64,000 nucleotides of DNA from Pontiellaceae bacterium B1224 (lineage in GTDB: Bacteria; Verrucomicrobiota; Kiritimatiellia; Kiritimatiellales; Pontiellaceae): positions 1-64,000 of the forward strand of contig JAROBA010000022.1 in assembly GCA_029432815.1 (NCBI GenBank), read 5' to 3'. The first letter of the stretch is position 1, and each line of letters begins with the position of its first letter. Under the pieces are notes generated by a model. It worked only from the letters and a program-made list of their open reading frames with translations. It ran no database searches and was not told the origin of the DNA. Below are positions 42,677 through 51,399 of the stretch, one piece after another. Made by a program: the position numbers and the translations under genes.

Positions 42677-42691
42677 TTCCAATGGTTGGAA
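42677..42691. repeat. Dispersed palindrome upstream of the RidA-like gene
   Basis: TTCCAATGGTTGGAA, exact copy, about 100 bp upstream of the ATG at 42576 and 26 bp from the terminator of the next gene. Confidence 0.85.
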
Positions 42692-42716
42692 CCTTGTCCT
42701 CGGTCAAGTTTTTCCA

Positions 42717-42749
42717 AAAAAAGAACCGCCGGACAGGGCGGTTCTTTTT
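42717..42749 (-). terminator. Terminator of the PPi-PEPCK-like gene
   Basis: aaaaagaaccgcc-ggacag-ggcggttcttttt: a 13-bp stem including A and T runs, usable in both directions. Confidence 0.88.
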
Positions 42750-42751
42750 AT

Positions 42752-42766
42752 TTCCAGGGATTGGAA
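42752..42766. repeat. Dispersed palindrome directly after the PPi-PEPCK stop
   Basis: TTCCAGGGATTGGAA, exact copy, two bases after the stop codon and directly beside the terminator stem, the same arrangement as behind rpsU. Confidence 0.88.
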
Positions 42767-42768
42767 AT

Positions 42769-45700
42769 TTATTGCGCGATCGGATCGGCGCCGATGGTGC
42801 CGATGAGGTCATCAATGAGCTTGCCGGATTCCACATAGGCCAATCGTTTCTCAACCACTTCCAGCCGTTCTTTGCATTCGAGGGTCTCAACTTCGGCGGC
42901 ATTGTGTTTCATGCTGATGAAGTCGTTGAGGTAGTCGATGTGCTTGCGGCAGGCGGCGGCTTTCCGATCCTGTTTGATCTTCAGACGCTCAATATACCAG
43001 TCGCTTTTCAGAACGGACTCACGCTCAAAGAGACTCCGGATTTCCGGATCTTCAATTCCTTTTCCTTCGAACGAACCGGTGGCCATGATGTTGATCAGGG
43101 CTTTCATGGGCGGGATAAAGCTGTCGATGCTTCCGTCGTCGATATACCGTTGTGCAATCATCTGCTGGGTTTCAACGATGTTGTTGATGCCGTCCACAAA
43201 TTCTTCCAGACTCTGTAACTCGGGCTTCAGCATATCTTCTTCAAATACCGTCGTCGGCGCTTCGAATATCTTACCTAGATAGTCGTTCACAAAGCGATCC
43301 GTGATTCGATATCCCAGCCGGCTGGCAAGGACGGTTTTGCCTTCGTACTCAAAGTCTTCGAGTTTCTCAAGCTGACCGTTGGCCACCATGTTTTTCGGAT
43401 CCCGTTCCGTCTCCGTCAGGCGGCACCAGATTTCCGGAATCAGCAGGCTCACATCGTGTTCCACCTTATGTTTGGAGCCAATGTAACCGGCCGCCGTGGA
43501 AAAACCGTTGCTGCCGGTCAGAATGAACGAAAGGAGGGCGTTATTCAGGTCGGCCGTAGATGGCAGGGCATTAAACGGCCCTTTGGTCAAAGCGCCTTCG
43601 GTGCCGGCTCCGGTGGTGGAGGGCGATTTCCCGGTCAGACTGCAGACAAAGTCCATGAACAGTTCCGGCAGTTCCTGATAGTGAATCGGCCCGTAAACCG
43701 CTAGAGGACGAATACCCGGTTCGGCGGGATTGTTCCGGCGCCCGGGCAGCACCGCATTCACCGGAGTGTACAGTGGACTGCCCGATTTGATTTTTCGGAA
43801 CAGACGGGTGGAAAGCAGCGATAGATATTTCGGCATGCTGTCCACCAGGTCCGGGCGGGTCTGGAGGTAGCGCGGGTTTTTGGTTGGTGCGCCATCCACA
43901 ATACGCGGCGAAGCGGAATCGACAAACAGCGGATCCTGTTTACGCGCATTCGCGGTTTTCCGGATCAGCTTGCGCATCGGTTTGGTGTATTGGTTGAACA
44001 TGACCGAATGGTCCAGAATATCCTGTGCATCCGACCGTTTAAGCGGTGCAAAGTTGGAGAGGAAGTTGTTCGGGCCAGCCAGATCGGCTTCGGCCTGTTT
44101 GTCGAACCCGCGGTTAACGGCTTCATCCGGACGCTGGAAGAGGCGCGATTCGCAGTTCTCTACAATTTTCACGCTTTGGGATTTAGCGTATTCCGGGTTC
44201 AGGTCGGTCAGCAGATTCGACGGTACCACGATAGATGCGGAAATATCGTCTTCCCACTGAACCTTTTCGGCCGGAATAAAGTCGGTGCGCAGTTTGCTCG
44301 TGCGCCAGATGCCGTCGGTGTTCATGCCGATACGCAGATAGTTGCCGGCGATTTTTTTGCCGTCGAATTTGAGCTCGTGCCCTTTTTCGCCGTTAATGAA
44401 GTCCACGCCCAGGTGCGCGCGCCAGTCGGATCCCCATTCAGGTTTGTAGAAGCGTTTGAGCAGGAAGACCAATCCTTTGATCCGGTTCGGAATGCTCTCC
44501 AGCCAGGCATTATATTCATCGGTATTTTCCGTGGACGGGTTCAGCAGTTTAATCACGGAGCCGAGCGAGCGTCCCGGGCCCAGCAGCGGGCGGCTCACGT
44601 GGCCTTCCTCGCGGGGAACTTTGAAGCGGGAACTGTAATTCTGGTCCAGAATTTCCTGAACGGCATCCAGATCTTTTTCAAAGTCGGACACAAAAATGGA
44701 ACCGGAAATCATGGCGTCGGTCAGTGATTTTGAAATCTCGGATTTCCCGCCGCCGGATACGGTACAAGGCTTATGGCAAAGGGTGCCTTCCGCAACGGTC
44801 CCCACCAGACGCCAGGTGCCGGCTGTCGGGCTTTGTTTCAGTCCGACACGATAGCCGGACGGATAGATAAAGATGCTGTCCTCAAGCAGTTTCAGGCGTT
44901 GTGTGGTTCCGGCCTGTAACCAGGTGACACTCTGATCCGGGATGCTGAATTCGGCGGTTTCCGGAATGAAGAACACATTCGGGTGCTCGTTGTCGGTAGC
45001 GTAGCCTTCCCGGTGAATGGTGATCTTATCGCCCATCACGTGCAGTACGTTGGCGAGCGTGTGGTCCAGATGCGACAGCGTGCCATCCGGCGCAAAATGT
45101 TCAGCGAGATTATACTGCGGCACTGCCAGTGCACCTCCGGCATGTTCTTCTTCGCACAGGCCGTACAGGTTGGCCGCAAAGCCGATCTGGGTTTTAACCT
45201 CTTTCTTGCAGTAGCCGAAATAGTTGTCGGCAATCAGGGTGACCATTACGCCGCTTTCATCGCGGGCGGTAATCTTGAAGGGCGTTCCTCCGTTATAAAG
45301 CTCGTCCGGGCTGGCCCAGCACATGCCGTCGCGTTTCTGGCGTTCGGTGGCATCGTCCACATAGGGGAGGCCGAGGTCTTTCTTTTTCAGGCCGCAGATG
45401 TGCGGGGCGAGGATGACACAGCCGGTGTAGCCGCTCCATGCATTCGGATCAAGTCCGGCATCGTTCTGTGGCAGATAGGGGTCGCCGGCATTGCCGAAGA
45501 TGGACTCAACAAAGTCTAGGTTGCAGGCATAATTACCCGGAGCGAAGAAGCGAACTTCCATATTTTTCTCTGGCAGGAAGCCCGGGACTTCGGGGCTGAT
45601 CATCGGGCGCAGCAGCAGGGAAACATGGCAGGCGGCCTTCTTCTCCTGCGCGGAAGTGAAGGGCAGCTCCATCTGATCCTGCGGTGGATTCAGTGCAACT

Positions 45701-46218
45701 TCGAGCAGCTTGGCATAGGTTGCTTTCGGCACTTCAAGTTTATCGGCCGGAACCGGGAAGCCTCCTTCGGCAATATGGAAGACGCCTTTGGTGGTGCGGC
45801 GGTCGTGTTTCGGGTTGTGCAGAACGCCCTGTTGAATGCGGTAGGATTCAATGCCGTTGGCAATGAAGGTATTCTCATGAGGGGGCAGAGACAGCTCGCG
45901 GGCCAGTCCATGACGGTCCAGCGTGAGGGTGCTGTTCGGCAGGGTGGCCACTTCGTCGCATACGTCGGCCAGATAGTCGTTCAGAAAGTTCTGGATACGC
46001 TGGTCAACCGGGCACAGGTAGTCGTGAAGAATGCGGTTTTTTTCGCGGATGTTGTTAATCAGGTCGAGGGTAACATCGAGTTCCTTGCCATCACTTTTTT
46101 CGTAGATGGGCTGATCCAGTGCAGACAGTTTTAAATTGATGTAGGAAATCAGCGATTTGCGGTGGCTTTTTGAGGCCATATCAACGCCGATACCGAGTGA
46201 TTTTTTAAGATTTTCCAT
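42769..46218 (-). CDS. Probable PPi-dependent phosphoenolpyruvate carboxykinase
   Basis: 1149 aa, about 128 kDa, with no signal peptide. Size and overall look fit the PPi-type PEPCK described from Propionibacterium and Entamoeba (about 130 kDa), which interconverts oxaloacetate and PEP using PPi/phosphate instead of ATP or GTP. A P-loop-like element, CTVSGGGKSEISKSL, lies at about residue 487. Other striking segments are RPLAVYGPIHYQELPELFMDF and GSNGFSTAAGYIGSKHKVEHDV. I base the name on length, the GGGKS element and recalled family features, without alignment. A large unknown enzyme is the alternative. It has no copy of the dispersed palindrome inside its 3.4 kb. Confidence 0.62.
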   Translation of the reverse strand: MENLKKSLGIGVDMASKSHRKSLISYINLKLSALDQPIYEKSDGKELDVTLDLINNIREKNRILHDYLCPVDQRIQNFLNDYLADVCDEVATLPNSTLTLDRHGLARELSLPPHENTFIANGIESYRIQQGVLHNPKHDRRTTKGVFHIAEGGFPVPADKLEVPKATYAKLLEVALNPPQDQMELPFTSAQEKKAACHVSLLLRPMISPEVPGFLPEKNMEVRFFAPGNYACNLDFVESIFGNAGDPYLPQNDAGLDPNAWSGYTGCVILAPHICGLKKKDLGLPYVDDATERQKRDGMCWASPDELYNGGTPFKITARDESGVMVTLIADNYFGYCKKEVKTQIGFAANLYGLCEEEHAGGALAVPQYNLAEHFAPDGTLSHLDHTLANVLHVMGDKITIHREGYATDNEHPNVFFIPETAEFSIPDQSVTWLQAGTTQRLKLLEDSIFIYPSGYRVGLKQSPTAGTWRLVGTVAEGTLCHKPCTVSGGGKSEISKSLTDAMISGSIFVSDFEKDLDAVQEILDQNYSSRFKVPREEGHVSRPLLGPGRSLGSVIKLLNPSTENTDEYNAWLESIPNRIKGLVFLLKRFYKPEWGSDWRAHLGVDFINGEKGHELKFDGKKIAGNYLRIGMNTDGIWRTSKLRTDFIPAEKVQWEDDISASIVVPSNLLTDLNPEYAKSQSVKIVENCESRLFQRPDEAVNRGFDKQAEADLAGPNNFLSNFAPLKRSDAQDILDHSVMFNQYTKPMRKLIRKTANARKQDPLFVDSASPRIVDGAPTKNPRYLQTRPDLVDSMPKYLSLLSTRLFRKIKSGSPLYTPVNAVLPGRRNNPAEPGIRPLAVYGPIHYQELPELFMDFVCSLTGKSPSTTGAGTEGALTKGPFNALPSTADLNNALLSFILTGSNGFSTAAGYIGSKHKVEHDVSLLIPEIWCRLTETERDPKNMVANGQLEKLEDFEYEGKTVLASRLGYRITDRFVNDYLGKIFEAPTTVFEEDMLKPELQSLEEFVDGINNIVETQQMIAQRYIDDGSIDSFIPPMKALINIMATGSFEGKGIEDPEIRSLFERESVLKSDWYIERLKIKQDRKAAACRKHIDYLNDFISMKHNAAEVETLECKERLEVVEKRLAYVESGKLIDDLIGTIGADPIAQ

Positions 46219-46453
46219 TTTTCAATTCTCCGTTCATAATATCCTTCAAAGGACTGAAAAATAGGGCGGCATTTCTGAAAACCAAGCCAAATACCTGATT
46301 TTTATCAGGCCGGTATGCGTACAGAAATGTCATATAGACCATATTGAGCTACAAAAATAGGTTGCCCGATTCCGTGTTCAAAATCCGTTGGTTCGTGTGG
46401 AAATCAGCGCCGGTTATGAGCTTAAAACAATCCGAAAGTGGAGGGGCTTAAAT

Positions 46454-48010
46454 TCAGGATGAGGCAAGAAAGGTGCCGCCGCGAAGCTCAGTGTGTTTTC
46501 CGTTTTCCAGGGTATGGAAGCCGTTCACAAAAACGTGGGCCATACCCTCGGAGAGTTGATGCGGATCGGCATAGGTGGTGTTTTCTTTAATCTTGTCGGG
46601 ATCGAAGATCAGGATGTCGGCGGCGTAGCCTTCTTTAAGGAGACCGCGCTTTTTCAGATTAAACTGTTCGGCGGGAAGTCCGGTCATTTTATAGATGGCT
46701 TCGGGTAGCGGAACAGTTTTCCCATCGAGCGCGGCGCGGAGATATTTGGTGTGGCTGCCGTAGGCACGCGGATGCGGGTGGTCGTGGCTGAGCGGGCCCC
46801 AGGGCGCGCGCATGGAACCGTCGGACCCGATCGAAACGTAGGGCTCGGCCAGTACGCGCCAAAGATTATCGTCGGACATACTGAAAAAGATGCCGCCGGT
46901 TTTCAGGTCGTCTTCATCGATCAGCTTCAAAAGGGCATCGACCTCATTCATTTTTAAGGCTTCGGCGACCTCGGGCAGATATTTTCCCTTAAACTCCACA
47001 TACTGGGTCGAACCGACCATCACATTCTCCCAATAGCCATCGGGATGCGCCATCAGCTCATCGCGCAGTTTTTTCCGAACCTTGGAAGTTCGCAGCCGTT
47101 CGAGGATGGCATCTCGCCCGCCGTAGGTGGCCCAGAGGGGAAGAACAATATCCAGATCGGTGCAGCCGGCGGTGTAAGGATAGCGATCCGAACCGATTTG
47201 CATGTGCAGTTGAGCCGCGCGTATTTTTTCAAAGGCGGCATCGATTTTGTTCCAATTATCGGAACCGGAGGCTTTGAGGTGTGAAATCTGCAGTTTGGCG
47301 TCGGAGCGCTCGGCAATATCGATGGCTTCATCGATCGCCTCGAGCAGGCCGCCGGATTCGGAACGCATATGAGTTGTGTAAAGGCCCCCGTGTTGGGCGA
47401 CGATTTTGCAGAGCTCGATAATTTCTTCGCGCGGTACGGCCGAACCCGGGGGATAGGCGAGGCCGGAGCTGAGGCCGATGGCGCCTTCGTCGAGTGCCTG
47501 TTCCAAGGTCTGGAACATTTTTTTCATTTCGTCCGGTGTGGCGGCGCGGGGCTCGTAGCCGCAGATTCCGGCGTGAAGCGTATTGTGGCCGATCAATAGG
47601 GCGGCGTTGATGGCGGGCTGGGCCTCGGCATAGCGCTCGCGATAGTCGGCCACCGTCTTCCAGGGTTTGGAATAATTCTTATCGAGCCAGTCCGACGGCA
47701 TTTTATAGCTGCCATTGAGCGGGGCGGCGGAGGCGCCGCAGTTCCCGCATATTTCGGTGGTGATGCCCTGGTATACTTTAGACGCGGCGCTGGGTTCGAG
47801 TAGCAGATAGGTGTCGGAATGGGAGTGCGCATCAATAAATCCCGGACAAATGGTTAATCCGGTTACTTCGACGGTTTTTTCCGCCTTTGCACCAGAAAGT
47901 TCGCCCATTTTTGTAATTAATCCATCCTTAATACCTATGTCGCAATGAATTGCATCTTCTGATGTTCCTGCGATAACGGTCCCGTTCATGATTTTTATAT
48001 CGAATTCCAT
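46454..48010 (-). CDS. D-aminoacylase / N-acyl-D-amino-acid deacylase family amidohydrolase
   Basis: 518-aa metal-dependent amidohydrolase. PGFIDAHSHSDTYLL gives the metal-binding His62 and His64 with Asp66. GITTEICGNCGASAAP carries the Cys typical of D-aminoacylases. GLYTTHMRSESGG, QISHLKASG and VSIGSDGSM supply further ligands. It should release D-amino acids from N-acyl forms or act on a related amide. I start it at 48010 (MEFDIKIMNGTVI). A 39-codon extension upstream is implausible. It is divergent from amt, sharing a 299-bp regulatory gap. Three exact palindromes lie inside. Confidence 0.88.
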   Translation of the reverse strand: MEFDIKIMNGTVIAGTSEDAIHCDIGIKDGLITKMGELSGAKAEKTVEVTGLTICPGFIDAHSHSDTYLLLEPSAASKVYQGITTEICGNCGASAAPLNGSYKMPSDWLDKNYSKPWKTVADYRERYAEAQPAINAALLIGHNTLHAGICGYEPRAATPDEMKKMFQTLEQALDEGAIGLSSGLAYPPGSAVPREEIIELCKIVAQHGGLYTTHMRSESGGLLEAIDEAIDIAERSDAKLQISHLKASGSDNWNKIDAAFEKIRAAQLHMQIGSDRYPYTAGCTDLDIVLPLWATYGGRDAILERLRTSKVRKKLRDELMAHPDGYWENVMVGSTQYVEFKGKYLPEVAEALKMNEVDALLKLIDEDDLKTGGIFFSMSDDNLWRVLAEPYVSIGSDGSMRAPWGPLSHDHPHPRAYGSHTKYLRAALDGKTVPLPEAIYKMTGLPAEQFNLKKRGLLKEGYAADILIFDPDKIKENTTYADPHQLSEGMAHVFVNGFHTLENGKHTELRGGTFLASS

Positions 48011-48228
48011 GGGGCTGATTTTACAACGAAATCTGCGTATCCATAGTAAAAACAGCGTTATATTGCGGTTATGCCTATAAAAAATACAAATATGTATAAT
48101 TATACCTTGTGTAAACATATATGACATTTATGTGAGGAGTGTTTTAATGACGAGTACTTTGTATGTATTATTTTAAATGTTTGCAGTGGAATGTGTAACG
48201 ATTTTTATAGTCGCTTAAAAACAGCCTT

Positions 48229-48244
48229 TGGCACACCTGTTGCA
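48229..48244 (+). promoter_or_regulatory. Sigma-54 promoter of amt-glnK
   Basis: TGGCACACCTGTTGCA, an almost perfect RpoN promoter (GG, ten bases, GC). It lies about 66 bp before the amt start. tgtgtaacgattttta upstream (about 48193) resembles tgtaac words before the third sigma-54 promoter and could be an activator site. Confidence 0.9.
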
Positions 48245-48309
48245 ATAAGGGCCACCATAAGTCGCGGATAGGGTGTCCGGACATAAGAAACCTCTAGGAG
48301 GATGTAAGG

Positions 48310-49773
48310 ATGAAAATGAAGTGGTTAAAAATACCAGCGCTGATCGCTGCGGCGATTGTGCTGGGGGTAGCTGTTCCGGCTATTGCACAAGATGCTTCTG
48401 ATGCAGAAGCGGCAGCGATGGTTGCTGCGGACATGGCAATGGATGCGGAGGCCATGGCGGCTGATGCTGGTGTGACAGCAGAAATGGCTATGGAAGAGGC
48501 AGAAGAAACTGCATTCGATGGCGAGGTAATCGCCGGTGAGTGGGCGTATGCCATTGATAATATGTTCCTGATGTTCTGTGCGGTGCTGGTGCTTTTCATG
48601 CAGGCAGGTTTTGCTCTGGTGGAATCCGGTTTCAACAGCGCGAAGAACACCGTGAACATTCTGTTTAAGAACCTGATGGACCTGTCGATCGGTATGATCC
48701 TCTACTTCATCATCGGTTATGGTCTGATGTATCCGGGCGACGGGGCGATTAACGGCTTCTTCGGTTTCGGTCAGTTCGGTATCGGCGGTAACGGCGTAGA
48801 TGCTGTTGCAGGTGCCTTGACACTGCAGGTGGACTGGTTGTTCCAGGTTGCGTTTGCGGCAACAGCGGCAACGATTGTTTCCGGTGCGGTTGCCGGACGT
48901 CTGAAATTCAGCGCATATCTGGTATACAGCGCGGTTCTTACCGCAATCATCTATCCGATTTCCGGTTACTGGAAATGGGGCGGTGGATGGCTCGACCAGA
49001 TGGGTTTCTACGATTTCGCTGGTTCGCTGGTTGTACATGCCTGTGGTGGTTTTGCTGCCTTGGCCGGTGCCATTGTTCTCGGTCCGCGTATCGGACGTTT
49101 TGCTAAAGACGGAAAACCAAGAGCCATGCCGGGCCACAACCTGCCGCTGGCCACCTTGGGTGTCTTCATTCTTCTCATCGGCTGGTTCGGGTTCAACCCG
49201 GGCTCCCAGCTTGCAATTGTAGGGAAAGATAATACCGAAGCAGTTATGCTGATTGCGGTTAATACCCTGCTTGCAGCCGGTGCCGGTGCGGTTCTCGCGA
49301 TGGTCGTTACCTGGGTTATCCATAAGAAACCTGACCTGACAATGGCCGCCAACGGCGTTCTGGCCGGTTTGGTCGGTATTACCGCCAACTGCGATGGCGT
49401 GACCAACGTTGAAGCCATCATTATCGGTGCAGTCGCCGGTGTGGTTGTTGTTGCCGGTGTTAAACTGCTCGATAAACTGAAAATCGATGATCCGGTGGGT
49501 GCCTTCCCGGTTCACGGCCTCTGCGGTGTCTGGGGCGGTATTGCCACGGCCATCTTTGGATCATACGGTGATGGGTACGGTAACTGGGTGGCACAGATCA
49601 CCGGTTCCATTGCCATTCCGATCTGGTCTTTCGTAACTATGTTCATTCTGTTCTCCATCCTGAAAGCCGCCGGCATGCTCCGCGTCAGCAAAGAAGAAGA
49701 ACTCCGCGGACTGGATATCGGCGAACACGGCGAAGAAGCGTATCACGGCTTCCAGATCTTCACCTCTAACTAA
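48310..49773 (+). CDS. amtB: Ammonium transporter (Amt family)
   Basis: 487-aa inner-membrane channel for NH4+/NH3. A cleavable signal peptide ([19 protein letters not shown]) is followed by an unusual Ala/Met/Glu-rich stretch of about 45 residues. The Amt core follows: [48 protein letters not shown] with the first pore His, [24 protein letters not shown], and [17 protein letters not shown] with the second. The C-terminal tail ends near [20 protein letters not shown], the conserved regulatory end. It is driven by sigma-54 and followed 19 bp later by glnK, the classical pair in which GlnK plugs the channel. Confidence 0.97.
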   Translation: MKMKWLKIPALIAAAIVLGVAVPAIAQDASDAEAAAMVAADMAMDAEAMAADAGVTAEMAMEEAEETAFDGEVIAGEWAYAIDNMFLMFCAVLVLFMQAGFALVESGFNSAKNTVNILFKNLMDLSIGMILYFIIGYGLMYPGDGAINGFFGFGQFGIGGNGVDAVAGALTLQVDWLFQVAFAATAATIVSGAVAGRLKFSAYLVYSAVLTAIIYPISGYWKWGGGWLDQMGFYDFAGSLVVHACGGFAALAGAIVLGPRIGRFAKDGKPRAMPGHNLPLATLGVFILLIGWFGFNPGSQLAIVGKDNTEAVMLIAVNTLLAAGAGAVLAMVVTWVIHKKPDLTMAANGVLAGLVGITANCDGVTNVEAIIIGAVAGVVVVAGVKLLDKLKIDDPVGAFPVHGLCGVWGGIATAIFGSYGDGYGNWVAQITGSIAIPIWSFVTMFILFSILKAAGMLRVSKEEELRGLDIGEHGEEAYHGFQIFTSN

Positions 49774-49792
49774 GCTGGAAAGGAGACGAACA

Positions 49793-50134
49793 ATGAAATT
49801 GATTATTGCATATATTCAGCCCGAACAGCTCAACGAAGTGAAACAGAGCCTGTACGAAAAAGAAGTTTATAAAATGTCGGTGACCAACGCCATGGGCTGC
49901 GGTCAACAGAAGGGCTACCACGAAACCTACCGCGGTGCGGATATCGAGGTGAACCTGCTGAAGAAAGTCCGTATTGAGATCGCAGTGAACGACGAATATG
50001 TCGACACCACGGTTGAAGCGCTGATTGCCGGTGCCCGCACCGGCAATATCGGCGACGGAAAAATCTTTATCCTGGACCTGCCGGAATGTATCCGGATCCG
50101 GACCGGTGAAAAAGGCCCTGAAGCCGTTGGTTAA
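49793..50134 (+). CDS. glnK: PII nitrogen regulatory protein (GlnK type)
   Basis: 113-aa trimeric signal protein that reads ATP/ADP, 2-oxoglutarate and glutamine status and blocks Amt. [20 protein letters not shown], the T-loop [25 protein letters not shown] and the B-loop [14 protein letters not shown] are present. At the usual uridylylation place, residue 51, there is Ile (YRGADIEV) instead of Tyr; Tyr46 is kept. Standard GlnD uridylylation is therefore not possible at that site. The gene has a good ribosome site (aaaggagacgaac) and is co-transcribed with amt. Confidence 0.96.
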   Translation: MKLIIAYIQPEQLNEVKQSLYEKEVYKMSVTNAMGCGQQKGYHETYRGADIEVNLLKKVRIEIAVNDEYVDTTVEALIAGARTGNIGDGKIFILDLPECIRIRTGEKGPEAVG

Positions 50135-50252
50135 TGTTAGATTTAGACGGCCGGGTCCCGTGCGATTTCCTTTCGCATCCTCGAGGGACTTTAGCGGGTC
50201 CGGTCGTCGTTCATTTGATAAAAGTAAATAAACAGATAGAAGGAGATAGAAA

Positions 50253-50984
50253 ATGAAAAAAATTATTACGACAACAATTGCAGCCGGTCTGGTTGCTTCC
50301 GCAGCAGTGGCAGATGTTAGTGTTACTTTGGACTTTGCTTCCGCGTATGTATTTCGGGGTGTGACCTTGAATGACGGAGCTGTGTTCCAACCGGGGATCG
50401 AAGTTTCCGGTTTTGGACTGGCCGAAGAATATGGTTCAGTGTCCGCCGGGGCATGGGGTAACTGGGATTTTGATAATTATAATGGTGGAGGTCAGAAAGA
50501 TACCTTCTCTGAAACAGACTGGTATGCATCCTACAGCCTGCCGTCCTTCGTGGAAAACCTCGATCTGTTCATCGGATACTGTGAATACGGATATGGTGCT
50601 GGGTCAGCTGATAAAGAAGCAAATATCGGCGCAGGGTATGAAATCGCAGGCATTGGTTTGGGCGTAACCTATTACCAGGGTGTCGGCGGTCTGATCGGAA
50701 CCTCTTCCTATCTGGAATTTGCTGCCGGATATGGATATGACTTCACAGAAGAGTTGAGCGGATCTCTTGATGCTCGCATCGGATTTGCTGATCAGGATGG
50801 TGGCGAATCTGGTTTCCAGGATTACGATCTCGGTGCAAGTCTGGGTTATGTTCTTTCTGAAAGCTGGAGCGTTGGTGCTTCTATCATGTATGTCGGACAG
50901 GGCGATGACAAAGTGCTGCCTGATGGCGTGGGCGCTTATGATGTCGACTTCGTTGGCATGTTCGGACTGGCTTGCGAAATGTAA
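50253..50984 (+). CDS. Predicted outer-membrane beta-barrel protein, 243 aa
   Basis: A signal peptide (MKKIITTTIAAGLVASAAVA) is followed by an alternating aromatic/small-residue pattern of strands (VSVTLDFASAYVFRGVTLNDGAVFQPGIEVSGFG ... YLEFAAGYGYDF), ending in a strand with an aromatic residue near the C-terminus. The FRGVTLNDGAVFQPGIEVS segment is like the TorF/DUF-type barrel proteins in nitrogen-related gene contexts. It sits 118 bp behind glnK, with a structured gap (tgcga-tttccttt-cgcat) and a good aaggagat ribosome site. It may be part of the nitrogen-regulated unit, perhaps a pore for ammonium or amides. This is inference. Confidence 0.75.
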   Translation: MKKIITTTIAAGLVASAAVADVSVTLDFASAYVFRGVTLNDGAVFQPGIEVSGFGLAEEYGSVSAGAWGNWDFDNYNGGGQKDTFSETDWYASYSLPSFVENLDLFIGYCEYGYGAGSADKEANIGAGYEIAGIGLGVTYYQGVGGLIGTSSYLEFAAGYGYDFTEELSGSLDARIGFADQDGGESGFQDYDLGASLGYVLSESWSVGASIMYVGQGDDKVLPDGVGAYDVDFVGMFGLACEM

Positions 50985-51008
50985 TCTAAGCCTCGGCTGA
51001 TGATATTG

Positions 51009-51040
51009 AAAAGCGTCCCGTTGCGGGGCGCTTTTTTTTT
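51009..51040 (+). terminator. Intrinsic terminator after the beta-barrel gene
   Basis: aaaagcgtcccg-ttg-cggggcgctttttttttt, an 11- to 12-bp stem with a long T-run. Confidence 0.9.
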
Positions 51041-51305
51041 TGATTCAGAACTCCTGCCCGGTTTCGTGATCCGCTTTGTGGCGTTCGGTTTGCCGTGATT
51101 GGAACTGCTGGCGACGCTTATTTTGAAGTGCCAGCCTGTTTCATAAATGAATTATAACCATTTAAAATCAACAATAATGTATATATGTAACAGGTCGCTA
51201 CATATGCGGCTAACTGATTAAGTATATGTAACGGATATCATAAAGTAATCTAAATGAATGGTTAGCAATAGTTATGAGTTGGGGTTCGGTTGCGGATTCA
51301 GGCGG
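51041..51305. other. Upstream control region of the guanidine/urea operon
   Basis: 265 bp with no gene. ATATGTA-acaggtcgc-TACATAT (51183-51205) is a perfect inverted repeat, and tatatgtaacggatatc follows about 40 bp later. These are candidate binding sites for a sigma-54 activator about 100 bp before the promoter, or for the NikR-like protein encoded in the operon. Confidence 0.5.
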
Positions 51306-51321
51306 TGGCACGGTCTTTGCA
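51306..51321 (+). promoter_or_regulatory. Sigma-54 promoter of the guanidine/urea operon
   Basis: TGGCACGGTCTTTGCA: GG and GC separated by ten bases, with TGGCAC and TTTGC in full. It lies about 79 bp before the binding-protein start. I see no guanidine (ykkC-type) riboswitch in the short leader. Confidence 0.88.
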
Positions 51322-51399
51322 TAAGAGATTGGTAACACTGAAGGCGTTACTAGTAATACTGTCAGAGGATGAGAAACCTGAATCAGGAGAATAGAGGAA

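Noticed and set aside
51322-51399. Possible guanidine riboswitch in the leader of the importer operon
   Set aside because: The leader after the promoter is under 80 bases, and I find none of the conserved ykkC-type or mini-ykkC loop words.
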